A stretch of 64,000 bases of DNA, from positions 1,751,864 to 1,815,863 of the forward strand of contig JAPTHN010000073.1 of assembly GCA_026936325.1 (NCBI GenBank). Reading direction: 5' to 3'. Positions 9,502 through 21,161 of this stretch are shown piece after piece (position 1 is the stretch's first letter; each line of letters begins with the position of its first letter). A model generated the notes under the pieces. The model was given only the letters and a program-made list of their open reading frames with translations. It did not search any database and was not told the DNA's origin. This stretch comes from Platynereis dumerilii. Lineage: Eukaryota; Annelida; Polychaeta; Phyllodocida; Nereididae. A program made the translations under genes and the position numbers.

Positions 9502-11130
9502 CACTCTTGATCAAAATGCTGGAATAATTTGGATTTTCAGGGTGTCAGGATTTCAAAGTCCTAAAATTGGTGATTGAATGTGTGGAATTGCAAAGATTTT
9601 TTCCTCAGACGTAAGACTTATGTATAAATGATACCATAAACCATTTTTAGTTGCTGAGAATTATTTGAAAACTTTCTTTAGGTGCCCCGGAAAAATTGAT
9701 CATTTTTAGTAAAAAATCATCAAAAATTGCATAGTGGCTCAACAACACAGACATAAAATTTCAACATACGCAAAAAATGCCAACTTAATCTTGATGTTTA
9801 CAACCAAAAAACATAACTGTATCATGTTGAAAACCACATTCATTGACCTCTGCCTTCACTTGACTTGACATGGATACCGCCAATCTGTTTTTTGCTTCTT
9901 TTGGACCGTTATGGCCATTCTCCATTGAAAGTCATCTGAACCTGGTCCAGAGTAGTTAGCTGGACCTCCTTCTTGTGTGCAGAATGGTCAAAGATGTCCC
10001 TGTAATGTTATTTAGGTTCATATCAGGTAAAGTTGCCAGTAACGGCAAATTCTCAATTTTCTCAATTTTCAAGGTTTAAAATGATTTGTGGTGCCCTAAA
10101 AGCTTGAGCATTGCCATAAATGAATGAAATGATTCAACTGAAGTGTTCTCTACACTGAGGTATCATTTCCTCTTCCAGCAAACTTAGATAGGAGACTGCC
10201 GGGACGTTTCTATACCACACTACCTGACACAAATTTCCGTCATAATGGGTGACACACAAAACAAGCATTAAACCGCCACCCTGAGCCCGTGTGGCCATGA
10301 GGCAATTTTCGGAAAGTATCTGGCCACCTTCCCATCACACAAAAATGTCTCCACAAGCTCTGTGAAACATGTGCTAGGATATATTGACTGAGATGGAATT
10401 TACTTGAAAAATTCGCAAAATATTCCAGTATTTTTGATAAGAGTGTACACTTGTTGGAAGAGTAAAATGGTACCTCAGCGTAGATAACACTTCAGTTGAA
10501 ACATTTTATTCATTTATGGCAATACTCAAGCTTGTAGGGCACCACAAATCCTTCTAAACCTTGATAATTGAGAAAATTTAAAATCTGCTGCTTTTGGCAA
10601 CTTCACCTGATATGACCCTAAATAACATTATAGGGAAATCTTTGACCATTCTGCACACATGATGGAGGTCTAGCCAACTACTCTGGACCAGGTGCAAGTG
10701 AGTTTCACTGAAGAATGGCCATATTGGTCAAAAAGAAGGAAAAAACAGGTTGGCGGACTCCATGTCAAGTTAAGTGAAGGCTGAGGTCACGAATGTGACA
10801 TTCAACATGATTTTGTTCTGTTTATTGGTTGTACACATCAAGATTAACTTGGCATTTTTTGCGTATGTTGAAATTTTATGTCTGTGTTGTTGAGCCACTA
10901 TGCAATTTTTGATGATTTTTTACTAAAAATGATCAATTTTTCCGGGGCACCCAAAGAAAGTTTTCAAATAATTGTCAGCAACTAAAAATAGTTTATGATA
11001 TCATTAATACATAAATCTAATGTCTGAGGAAAATTTTTTCGCAATTCCACACATTCAATCACCAATTTTAGAACTTCGAAATCCTGACACCTTGAAAATC
11101 CAAATTATTCCAGCATTTTGATCAAGAGTG
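9502..11130. mobile_element. TA-flanked long-inverted-repeat element (Tc1/mariner-like), nested
   Basis: The ends CACTCTTGATCAAAATGC and GCATTTTGATCAAGAGTG are flanked by TA on both sides (9500-9501 and 11131-11132), the usual Tc1/mariner target. The two arms, each about 680 bp, are inverted copies of one another. The spacer (about 10190-10450) contains a third, diverged copy of the end (CCAGTATTTTTGATAAGAGTG, at about 10424), so an earlier element may have been partly duplicated and inverted. No transposase frame remains. Confidence 0.8.
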
Positions 11131-12056
11131 TATTAAAGGGCTGGCAGGGCATCCACATGGGCCAAGGCAATGCCAGGAAGGGTTCGGGAAGCAGATTTGA
11201 TCATTTCAGCATACTTTAAGCATCAGAGACAGGATTTCAGATTTTTTTCATAGCCAGGAACTTCGGCATCAGACAGAGTGTTGGATATCCATGATCATGC
11301 TGGGTCAATGCAAAATTATGTCTAGAAACGCTCAAGGAGGGATAAAAGAACAGTCTAGTACAATCAGGATGAGGCCGAGGCATTGTGCCAACAAAATGAG
11401 AAAATGTTAACTTGGTGATAGACTGTGTTCAAAGATTAGATTTTTCTTGAGATTTCTTGTACTAAGCTGTTTTACACACTTCGAAATATATATTTTAGTT
11501 TTCTTGGAACCTTCTGCATGGTGTCTGTGCTTTCTGGAGAACATCTGCATGCTGTTTGCTTGGATTCCCTTTGTTCCTCATCATTCCTGTAGCATCTTGG
11601 CCTTTCTGCATAGGTTTTCCAATGTTATGTCCTTAGTTTGGCATATTCTGGAAGATGTCTGCATCGTTGCTGCTTTCGAGATATCTTCTTGAAGATACTG
11701 AAACTGAGATGGCTCGAGGACATCCTCAAGAAATTTAGACACAAGTTGCTGAATTTACAAGGAACTAAGTTAATAAAGTTTATCACATGGCCAAATAGCT
11801 GCAACGTAAAAATATTTTTATGTTTTTTCTGAGAAAATTCCCCACAGATTTTCCCATGTTCAGATATGTAATCAACATGTCCTTTCAGGCTATTTCCTGC
11901 TGAATTCATGACATCACTATGTTGTTTGATGCATTTCTAACCTTCTTATGGAGTTTATCACATCATGAAATGTTTATTACATAAAAATGTGTTTTTCTTT
12001 AAAAAATATTTTTGAGTTTTTTCCTGTTAAAAGATTAGTAATCTGCACATCCTTAA

Positions 12057-12165
12057 CCCTGTCAGCATGCCTCGGCGGCCCAACGTCGGCCCAGCGTCAG
12101 TCCGATGTCAGTAGCATCGGACCAGCTTCGGGCCGACGTTGGACCGCCGAGGCACGCTGATAGGG
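12057..12165. mobile_element. Short GC-rich palindromic element
   Basis: About 109 bases forming one imperfect hairpin: CCTCGGCGGCCCAACGTCGG on the left and CCGACGTTGGACCGCCGAGG on the right, bounded by CCCTGTCAGC and GCTGATAGGG. It is far more GC-rich than its surroundings. It resembles a very small foldback MITE inserted in the 8768-12415 element. An RNA role is possible but unsupported. Confidence 0.7.
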
Positions 12166-12451
12166 TATGGATTGAATTGAGCAATGAGCAGGTTTCATGC
12201 CATTAGAATGAGTTTTGATGATCTCCAGAACCCTTGTAGGGAGTTTATCACATTGCAAATGGCTGCCACATGAAAATGTGATTTTCTCAAAAATTTCCCA
12301 ACAGATTTTTTTCTTGTTTTCAGTTATGCAATCTGCATGTCCTTGTGGACCATATCCAACATGCGTCATGCCATTAGAATTTTTTGTAACTTAATGGTGG
12401 TTAAAACCCACTGTGTCATCCCATTGCAAAAGCCTTAATTTCTACTGCAGG

Positions 12452-13001
12452 CAGGGTTGGGTTCAATTACTTTCATCAAATACAATTATAATTACCAATT
12501 ACAGTGTGTCTCAAGAGTCAATTACAAATACAATTACAATTACAGTTAACTGAAGAACCCTCAATTAAATTACAATTACCAATTACAATGGTCAATTACA
12601 ATTAAATTACAATTACAATGTTGCCGTCAAGTATGACTAGTCCGCACCGACCCTGAGTCCCGCATCAGACTTTAATCAGTACAAAAGGACTGTTATATAA
12701 ATGTGATAAATATCAGTTTTATAAAGAAACTGGAAAATAATACTTGGAGAGAAAAAGTGAGTTTAGAAATTGAAGAAATATAGGTGTTTTTCTTTTGATT
12801 TGAAATGTTATGATTGATCACGTAATTGATTTGTAATTGGTGTGTAATTGATCAATTACGGCTCTAAATCCAGTCAATTACAATTACAATTACAATTACA
12901 TTAGATTGAAAAGTCTCAATTACAAATACAATTACAAATACACTGTAATTGTAATTAATTACACAATTACGCAATTACAATTATAATTGAACCCAACCCT
13001 G
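12452..13001. mobile_element. hAT-type MITE filled with TTACAA repeats
   Basis: The ends CAGGGTTGGGTTCAATTA and TAATTGAACCCAACCCTG are flanked by a perfect 8-bp duplication ACTGCAGG (12444-12451 and 13002-13009), which is diagnostic of hAT insertion. The 550-bp interior consists largely of short AATTACAATTACA-type repeats reading in both directions. No ORF. The intact duplication suggests a fairly recent insertion. Confidence 0.9.
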
Positions 13002-13240
13002 ACTGCAGGTATCAGAAATGTTTTTCCCTGCACACAGCGTCCCTGAATAAAGTTTGGGGTTAAAAAAATTGAACAAATACGCCATTAGTCCAGTGTTCAA
13101 GAAGGCAGTCAAGGAAACATTTTAAGACAAAAATGAAAAAAATCTGTTGGGAATTCTTCGAGATATGACAATTTTAAAATTTTGGTTTATCACACCACAA
13201 ATTTCGTGCATTAATAATCAGCAAAACCTTGTATATTTGT

Positions 13241-13842
13241 GTAAAAGTGAGCTTAAGTCTGTGACATGTTGAGGCCAGTATTCACATATGGTTTCCAAAG
13301 TAATTGTTTCAGAATTATGTAATTTTTATGTAAAATTGATTTTTGAGTGTGACAAACAACACCTATTTCGAATTTTAAGATAAACAGACACAATTACTTC
13401 AGAAAACAAGTTCTTTTTGCTTTTCTTTCAGAATGCTATATAAAACTACAGATTGGCATTTATTTAAACTGTTTTAACTAAAAAATAGCTGTTTCTGATA
13501 TTTTTTTCAAGCTTTCTAATTTAATTTAGTGCATGGAGTACAATCTGTTAAGTTTCCCGTGGAATTTTAGCTTTTTTTTTTCTTGCAGAAAAAATTCTCA
13601 AAGCAATACCTAAACCCAACAGCGATTATGGTTTGCATAACACATATTTTGTCAGCAGTTTCCTTCAGTCTCTTCCTTGAATTGATGGTTTTTTTCGCAA
13701 ATCTATGAAATCTCTTTGAATAAATGGTTCCTTTTATAAGTTTTTAGGTCACAAAAGAGTGAGAACACAAATTCAGTTGTTATAAAGACAATTATTACTA
13801 ATTTTATTGATTTATTCTGGATTTTATCCCATTTACTACCTA
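13241..13842. other. No gene seen
   Basis: AT-rich sequence following the left inverted copy. No domain-bearing frame, RNA gene or clear repeat boundary was recognised. Confidence 0.45.
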
Positions 13843-14329
13843 CAGTTGTGCTTGAAAATTAGTGAACCCATAGAGATTTACCATTGAAGACAATGATAAA
13901 ATTGACTCACCGTACTGGCCATAACATAAATGATATTGCACAGATCATTGAACCAATGACTGCATTATACTATTGAGGTTTCCCACTACATGTACCAGCC
14001 TTGCCATTGGATTTGTATCAGGGGTCTTTACGCTAGATAGGGGTTATAATTGTGCAAAAGTAAGTGCACCCTAAGCGTAATGTTAAAAGATAGGAGCAGA
14101 GGGTGTACTTACTTTTGCACAATTATAACCCCTATCTTGCGCAAAGACCCCTGATACAAATCCAATGGCCAGGCTGGTACGTGTAGTGGGAAACCTCAAT
14201 GGTATAATACAGTCATTGGTTCAATCATTCATGTATTATCATTTATGTTGTGGCCACTAAGGTGAGACAACTTTATCATTGTCTTCAATGGTAAATCTCT
14301 ATGGGTTCACTAATTTTCAAGCACAACTG
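13843..14329. mobile_element. Tc1/mariner-like foldback MITE
   Basis: The ends CAGTTGTGCTTGAAAATTAG and CTAATTTTCAAGCACAACTG lie between TA dinucleotides (13841-13842 and 14330-14331). The arms are about 220-235 bp and nearly complementary, with a loop of a few tens of bases near 14070-14100, so the 487-bp unit can fold into a single hairpin. The end sequence is of the CAGTTGTGCTTGAAA type common in Tc1-like elements. No ORF. Confidence 0.85.
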
Positions 14330-14437
14330 TAACTCTTGTATTTTTCGTCAATTCTTTAAAATTTACAAGGTAGCAAATAAAAAAGCTCACTCTGCCACGT
14401 ATGTTGTTAACTTGTGATACAACTTGTAGGAATACAT

Positions 14438-15190
14438 ATACGAGGGGCGTTCAGAAAGTTTGAGGCTTTTTTTTATATAGACACTTATTTTCAATCTAGA
14501 ATTATGAATTTTTCACAGGATAAAATTCAGCATATTTGGAATGGATTACCAAAATTTTGGACAATTTGGACATTTTTAAGTCATTCTGTGGTTGCCATGG
14601 AAACTGAAAGTTCAGCTTCTTGGGGCAGATAATACTGAAACCACTAACGTCAATGAATTTTGGCTGTGAGAGACCTCTCTCTATCACATGCATTAGTGAG
14701 ATTGACAATATTTGACACAAGAAATATAAAATTAGCCTTAAAAAATACTCCCAAGCTCACCAAAAGCATTGATTCATACACCTGACCAATTGAAGTAAAT
14801 GTTCTTTGAAGTCCTCCAAACAAAGTTCTGTGAAAGAATTTCGGTCATCCAAAGCCTTTTCTCCTCCAGTGCCTGAAACTATAGCCCCAATGGACTAAAG
14901 TAAGGGAAAACCAGGACTTATGTAAAGCAGCATGTCACAGGAATAGCTAGGATGGATAATGCTGTCCATTTCGGTTTCTTGTTCATACCAGTGAATCCAT
15001 GCTTTCACAAGTCCTTATGTAGTCGGAGAAACACACCTTTGCCTCCTGAATTTCCCTCGCCAAATCTGGCATGCAGGAGTGCTTTTCTACATGAGTTCAG
15101 TGTAAGAATACACATATTTGGTGTGCTTGAAAGCATCTTTAGAAACTAATACTATATTTTTTTGTGTCAAATATTGTCAATCTCACTAAT
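14438..15190. mobile_element. Mariner-like end and inverted debris
   Basis: ACGAGGGGCGTTCAGAAAGT at about 14440 matches the typical outer end of many mariner elements. No matching right end was found. A stretch near 14698-14728 (GATTGACAATATTTGACACA) is inverted near 15160-15182, so the interval is probably a deleted or internally rearranged mariner relic. No transposase frame. Confidence 0.5.
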
Positions 15191-15191
15191 A

Positions 15192-16545
15192 CAAGTGACA
15201 GAGAGAGGTCAAGCATTGGAAAGGAAGTGCCCATGTAGACACATTCTTCAACAAGGACTGATCTGAATATAGTCACACTCGGTCACACAGTAGTGACCAT
15301 AAAATGGTAACAGTCATAAACAGTCACAAGTGCAACATTTTGATAGTCACTGATGGCTACAAAATGGCGATCAATGAGAATTTCTTTTTCAATTTGAGTG
15401 AAAAGCTTTAAATATTTGACTCAAGCATTGGAAAGGAAGTGCCCATGAAGTTATGAAAAATATGTAATACGGGCAGCAAAATTACATTGCTGTGTACTGA
15501 CTTAGCTCATATATTTTTTCGCCAAAAAAGTTGGCAATCAGCGTAAAATAGAATGCCAAATGACAGTAAAATAGTAACATGTGATTGACATGATTCTGGC
15601 AAGCATTGCGATTTAAACGGAAGAAAGACAGTCATATTTATCACAAACTTGTGACCTTTTGTGACTTTCACAAACTTATGACCGTTTGTGACTTTCACAA
15701 AATCACATCTGCGACTGTTGTGGTGTAATGGTGGTCACAACTTCACAATTGCCCTGTAAATAACCATGACCATTAGAATTCACTGGGGATGAGGACGAGG
15801 GATCATAGGCACTGGAGGGGGGGGGTTTGAACAGCAATTTTTTGTGCACTTATGTTTCAATTTTTTGGTCACTACTGTGTGACCGAGTGTGACTGTTCAG
15901 ATCAGTCCTTGTTGAAGAATGGTTTAACATGGGCACTTCCTTTCCAATGCTTGAGTCAAATATTTAAAGCTTTTCACTCAAATTGAAAAAGAAATTCTCA
16001 TTGATCGCCATTTTGTAGCCATCAGTGACTATCAAAATGTTGCACTTGTGACTGTTTATGACTGTTACCATTTTATGGTCACTACTGTGTGACCGAGTGT
16101 GACTATATTCAGATCAGTCCTTGTTGAAGAATGTGTCTACATGGGCACTTCCTTTCCAATGCTTGAGTCAAATATTTAAAGCTTTTTACTCAAATTGAAG
16201 AAGAAAATCACATTGATCAGTCCATCAAAATGTTGCACTTGTGACTGTTTATGACTGTTACCATCTTATGGTCACTACTGTGTGACCGAGTGTGACTATT
16301 CAGATCAGTCCTTGTTGAAGAATGGTTTAACATGGGCACTTACTTTCCCATGCTTGAGTCAAATATTTAAAGCCCTTCATTCAAATTGAAGAAGAAAGTC
16401 ACATTGATCACCATTTTGTAACCTTTAGTGACTATCAAACTGTGACTGTTACCACTTTGTGGTCACTATACTGTCACATTACTATGTGACTAAGTGTGAC
16501 TATTCCAATCAGTCCTTGTTTAAGAATGTGCCTCCATGAGCACTG
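15192..16545. repeat. GTGAC-rich tandem array with an inverted leading copy
   Basis: Units of about 190-210 bp marked by GTCACTACTGTGTGACC begin at about 15869, 16079, 16271 and 16462 (last one diverged). An inverted copy of the same unit occupies 15192-15445. Each unit ends in a shared block with CTTTCCAATGCTTGAGTC. The spacer contains more GTGAC/GTCAC words. The pattern fits subterminal repeats of a large DNA transposon, but no ends or transposase were identified. Confidence 0.8.
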
Positions 16546-16882
16546 CTTTTCAAGCTTAAACTGTGACCGAAATTTTGGCATTTTTTCATTGGATTCTGGA
16601 AGCAATTGAAGAGATTGACACTTGGGTGTTTCTTTTAGCTGACAATAGGTATTAAGCAAATATGAGAAGGTCGAATCAATCAGTATGAGTAGAACCTCCA
16701 TTTAATATTTTTAAATTTTAACTAAGATTTGCATTGTTTCTCAATTGTCCCAATGTTGTTTTCTTAATGATGATTGATGAATCACGTTGGTCAAGATTTT
16801 TGTGACTAATGTTGACCAATATAGTATCACATTCATTACACTTATGTGACTAACTGTGACTTTTGTGACAGTTGATCCTTAC

Positions 16883-17232
16883 AGCCTTCCACTTTGATAA
16901 AGAAAAAATGACGACCAGTTCACTGTGAAAAATGCACTTGGTGACTCATGATAGCTGTTGAAGTGTCATCTTCTCTACTTTCAACATGAGAAACATAGAG
17001 GCAGTTTGATTACTCATGATCAAGAGAAGGCCATTAGACTTGTCAAAACTGATTTTGGATTGAAAATCAGATGTATAATCCTTTCGTTTGGATGTCACCA
17101 ACAAGAGGGATAAGCCTCCTTAAATCAAATTAACATTGAAAGTTTTGGGTATGATCATGACAAATCATCAGTATGATGACGCAATAAGTGTCATTTTCAC
17201 AGTGCAACAATTTTGGTATCAAAGTGGAAGGC
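16883..17232. mobile_element. 350-bp MITE with AGCCTTCCACTTTGATA ends
   Basis: The left end AGCCTTCCACTTTGATA (16883) mirrors the right end TATCAAAGTGGAAGGCT (17232). The interior (ACATAGAGGCAGTTTGATT and onward) is related to 38804-39030 and 39205-39380, and a partial copy of the subterminal CTGTGAAAATGGCACTT lies at about 51601. No ORF; non-autonomous family with diverged copies here. Confidence 0.7.
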
Positions 17233-19067
17233 TTTAATAAAAAGGTAACCTTTCCACGTGTTTCGTGAAAAACAATTATCAATAACTGCAAGCTTTATAA
17301 CAAAGCAAAAACTAACATTAATTTCAAATATGCTATGATAATATACCACTGTTAAGGTATTGACAAAATCTTTACATTCATCTTATCAATGCTTATAATT
17401 AGATTAAATCATTTCAGTCAAACAACTCAACTACAACATGTACAATTCAATGGCATAAAAAAGTCAACCATTTGTAAACCATACTCTTCTGTGTAACATC
17501 TGGAAATATCAGAACACAGCCTAGACTGGTATTTACTCAGACATAAAATTTACTAAATCAAATTTTGAGCCAGTTTGCATCAGTAACCAAACTGGTAGTT
17601 ATAGTCAAGTGAGGCCACTGACATTGTTAGTTACTGACAGTGACAGTCACACCAAATGATCACTCAATCAGTCACACCAAAGGAGAACTCAGTCAGTCAC
17701 AAAAAGTCACAAACAGTCACCAAAATATTTTTAAATTTCTCTCACAAAATAGAGGGATCTTGTTGGATTTTCAAAATACTTAGCCACAGTGGCTAATTGT
17801 ACCTCAGTGTGATATGAATATTAGCCATTTCCTTCCAGCATAAGTTATAACACTAAATTAATTAATTTGTTACTTAGTCAAAATATGCAAAGTTACCTGC
17901 TCTGCTCCTTGTAATCAGACATGAGACAATGTTTAACAGTAATTATGGGTTTGATAGTGCCAAGAAAAGTTCAAGAATCTCCAGAATTGCAATTAGAAAC
18001 TAGAGAATGCCTGGAACACCAACCACTGTACAACAAAAAGCTAATTGCAATTTTGCTCCCTTCATGCCAGTGACAATGCTGTCAGGCTGAAAGATCTGTC
18101 AAAAGATGATCATAGACAGTCACAGATGATCACAGACAGTCACAGATGATCACAGACAGTCACGTTTTAGTGCTGAATACTGTCGTGACTATCAAAAAGC
18201 GTGACTATTAGCGTAGCGTTACATAGTGTTTTTTGTCTCTAGGGTCTTAGAGTGCCAAAAAATCAGTGTGACTTTTATGTTACTGTCAAGTTCTCACAAA
18301 GACCTATCTGGTGATGTAAAGTAACACAGAGTCACATCAGTCTTGCATGGCTTTGTGGCTGTTCAAAGTCAAGAAAAACTGTCACAAAAGCACCTTTTTC
18401 AAACTTTGCCAGCTTATTCGTGCTGGCAAAAATCAGGAAAATTTTCTAAAAATATGCACTTTTGGTTTTATGAAAATTCAGTTCTTACTCTTTCCAATGA
18501 CATCAAGATATCAGCAATATGTTGATTGGTTTGATTACACCGCCCTTCTGAACTTGACATGTCAAAATGCACATTTCGGAAAATGGACATTTTGGGGGTT
18601 AACCCTATTGTTGCATTGTTCAGGTGAACATGAAAAATATGCCATATTTTTTTTCTGTTAGGATTAACTCTTCTCTTTCCAACGAGGTTAATATCAGCAA
18701 AATCGGACTTAAACTTTTCATGCTACAACATTCTAAAGTTGAAAAACCAAGTGGAGGCGATTTCAGAAAAATGCCTATATACACTTTTTGCACTGTCAAA
18801 AACTATCCCTACTGTATAATGGTCATACTGGTATAAATAGTGAATGAGGATATTAAGTGTTTTCGCCTGATTTTGTGTCTTAAAACATTAGTTTTACATA
18901 TTCTTGTGAATCTAGTCAGACTAAAATGTATGTGAACACCTTTATGAAAGATCCTTCAGTATGTTATGATTTTGCACAACAATAAAATGTCATTTTTGGC
19001 ATAAACTTAAAAAAGGCAGTGTTTATCACACACAAATAAGTTAAAATCAAATACACAATACAAACTT
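17233..19067. repeat. GTCAC/GTGAC-dense sequence, no gene
   Basis: GTCAC words are repeated at 17630-17720 and form a clean 20-bp tandem block at about 18113-18165 (GACAGTCACAGATGATCACA). They continue to about 18320. From 18330 to 19067 the sequence is ordinary and AT-rich. Likely the other subterminal region of the element represented at 15192-16545. The overlapping frames near 18343-18661 have no domain. Confidence 0.6.
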
Positions 19068-19122
19068 GCTACAAACAGGGCCGTATTTCCCCCCCCTGCC
19101 CCCCCTAGGCTAAAACTTTTAA

Positions 19123-21161
19123 GGTGGCTCGCTACTCGTGTGAAGTGGTAGTTAGCGCACATTCACGCGCAGCCAGGCAGGCCCTATCTATCGTAACGTC
19201 ACCATTGCAGCAGAGCTCTGCTTTCCCTGCTCATCATCTTTTTTCAATTTTGAGAATTTCATGCGATGGCCGCTTCGTTTTCCAATTGCGTCACTTCTAT
19301 TAGGGCTAGAAACTTCTCGTTTGCAGCATTGGATTCGCCATGAAGTGTACTGTTTGCCAAAATAATTTCAGCTTTCTGCCTTGAATAGAAAATTTCTGCA
19401 GGCAATTTTCGGCAAGCATGTCTAATTTCTCAAAAATGACTTTGTTATATAAATACATTTTTATATCAATTAACAGGCCCGTAGGAAGCCTTGTCTATAT
19501 CATTATAGTTTTCCTCACTTTATTTGGAAATAAATGACAAAGAAATAAAAAAATCTATCTCGTCATTTTTTTTTAGTGCCATGATTAAAAAAATTATGAT
19601 AATTTTCAAAATCGAAACTTTTGTTCTGAACCTCTTGAAATGTTCTTTAAACTAAATGTATTTCTCTGGAATTTTAGTCAGCTTTTTCATAAAACTGTCC
19701 TCTTTAATTCCATGCTTCATTTAATAACATAGGAAGATTGGCCACTGAATGGCAGGGAAAACTTCACATTAAAAAAATTAAGAAAGAAATTGAGTTTTTA
19801 CCGAGGCCTCCGAAGGAGGACCGCGGTCTTGCAACCAGTGTCGGTCTGTCGGCTGAAGACGCCTAAACTTGCCACCTTTGCCCTCTGAAACCGCCGGCTA
19901 CATACAAATCTGCCCTGCCAAACTTCGTCCGTCATCGTTACGGGCCCTAAGCTTGTGAAAGCCGCACAATTACGCACCTGAAACGTATCCGAAATACTTT
20001 ATTTCACAACTGACAGCCGAGCGCATATATTTCCACAGCTTATTTTCGCCATCTTAACAACAGCGAGGTGGGCGGATGTGGATTTTCGCGCCAAAAGCGT
20101 GCATAAATTAGCCGCCGGAAATACCCCAGGGCCAATCAGGGTCATTCATCTCAACCAATCGGCTTGCTTCTGTGTCACTCTGTTTTACACACACCATTGA
20201 TAAAAATATGATAGTATTTCGCTCAGCCAATCACAAAGCAGCGAGGGGAGGGGCCTCTGCATGCAGCAGGAAGACAAGATGGCGAAGTCACGAGGATCTA
20301 ATTTAGGGGTGTTTGGCCTCATTGCTCAGTATCTACAAATCACACAGTAGATCTACACACACTCACAGGTAGATGAGCTGATTTGTAATCTGTCTGTCAG
20401 GTTTTTGTGATGTTTTGGTCCGATTTTCGGCAATTTTTCACGTAGCCAGTCCATTTCCACAATATTTCTTGACATTTGTGATGAAAACAATGACACAATG
20501 GGCAGTGACGGCACAAAAAAACACTGCAGCACCACTGGTTGATTACTTTCTCACAACTTGGTGCCAGTGCCATCGCTCTTAGCCAATGCATTGGTTTTAT
20601 GCTGCCTGTCAAACCAGTGCTTCATTTCACTTCGCAAGCTACATGAGACACACTGTAGTTCAGCCCAGCAAGTTGTTTTGACATTTTGGCAGACACTACA
20701 ACGAATTACACTGCAGCTGCAGCCAGTGTCAAATGCACTTCAAGCCCCCCAGTGTGCATGTCCAATTCAACTGTCGTGTCCAATTCAGAAGTCGTCAGTG
20801 GTCCTATTTAGTTGTTGACTTCCTTCTTCTTCTTCTTCTTTGCAACACCAGAGAAGACCGCCTTGGGCACAAGCCATCTTGAGATATATGCTTATGTACA
20901 AGCACCTATTCAAGCACAACCAAGCGTCCACACACTACCTTTTCATTTTTAAATCATTTTTGGCCGAGGTTTAATGTGCTTTGCACGGTATTTTTCAGGT
21001 TTGCGTGGACTGACTTTCTTTTACATATGCTCAAATATTTTGGAAGAAAGGCTGGTAGCGACCACTTTCATTTATATATCCTTGCTATAAACTATATTTG
21101 GATCATTTTAAACTATTTTTAAGAAATCCTATCTTGGAAAGTTCATGAGTAGCGAGCCACC
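19123..21161. mobile_element. TTAA-flanked element with promoter-like cargo, nested in the hAT element
   Basis: GGTGGCTCGCTACTC at the left and GAGTAGCGAGCCACC at the right are each flanked by TTAA (19119-19122 and 21162-21165). TTAA duplications are used by piggyBac and Kolobok families; I cannot say which. The 2-kb interior has no transposase but contains a GC-rich patch with three CCAAT boxes and a YY1-type start region, unlike the AT-rich surroundings. Confidence 0.8.
20130..20350 (+). promoter_or_regulatory. CCAAT-box promoter-like segment with a short ORF, inside the TTAA element
   Basis: CCAAT boxes lie at about 20132, 20155 and 20226, followed by a GC-rich AGGGGAGGGGCC and a YY1-like CAAGATGGCG (20275-20284). 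The ATG inside that site opens a 23-codon frame (20279-20350) beginning MAKSRGSNLGVFGLIAQYLQ. The order of motifs is that of a housekeeping-type promoter and first exon. It may be captured host sequence or the element's own promoter. I do not recognise the peptide. Confidence 0.35.

Larger units (their letters stand above)
8768..12415. mobile_element. TCAT-flanked element with long inverted repeats
   Basis: The left end CACAGTGGGTTTTAACCACC (8768) is mirrored by GGTGGTTAAAACCCACTGTG ending at 12415, and both ends are flanked by TCAT (8764-8767, 12416-12419), a likely 4-bp target duplication. Inversion continues inward over several hundred bases, including an AATCTGCATGTCCTT-type motif that also repeats within each arm. 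Two other elements lie inside (9502-11130 and 12057-12165). No transposase ORF was found, so it is non-autonomous. Superfamily unknown. Confidence 0.75.
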
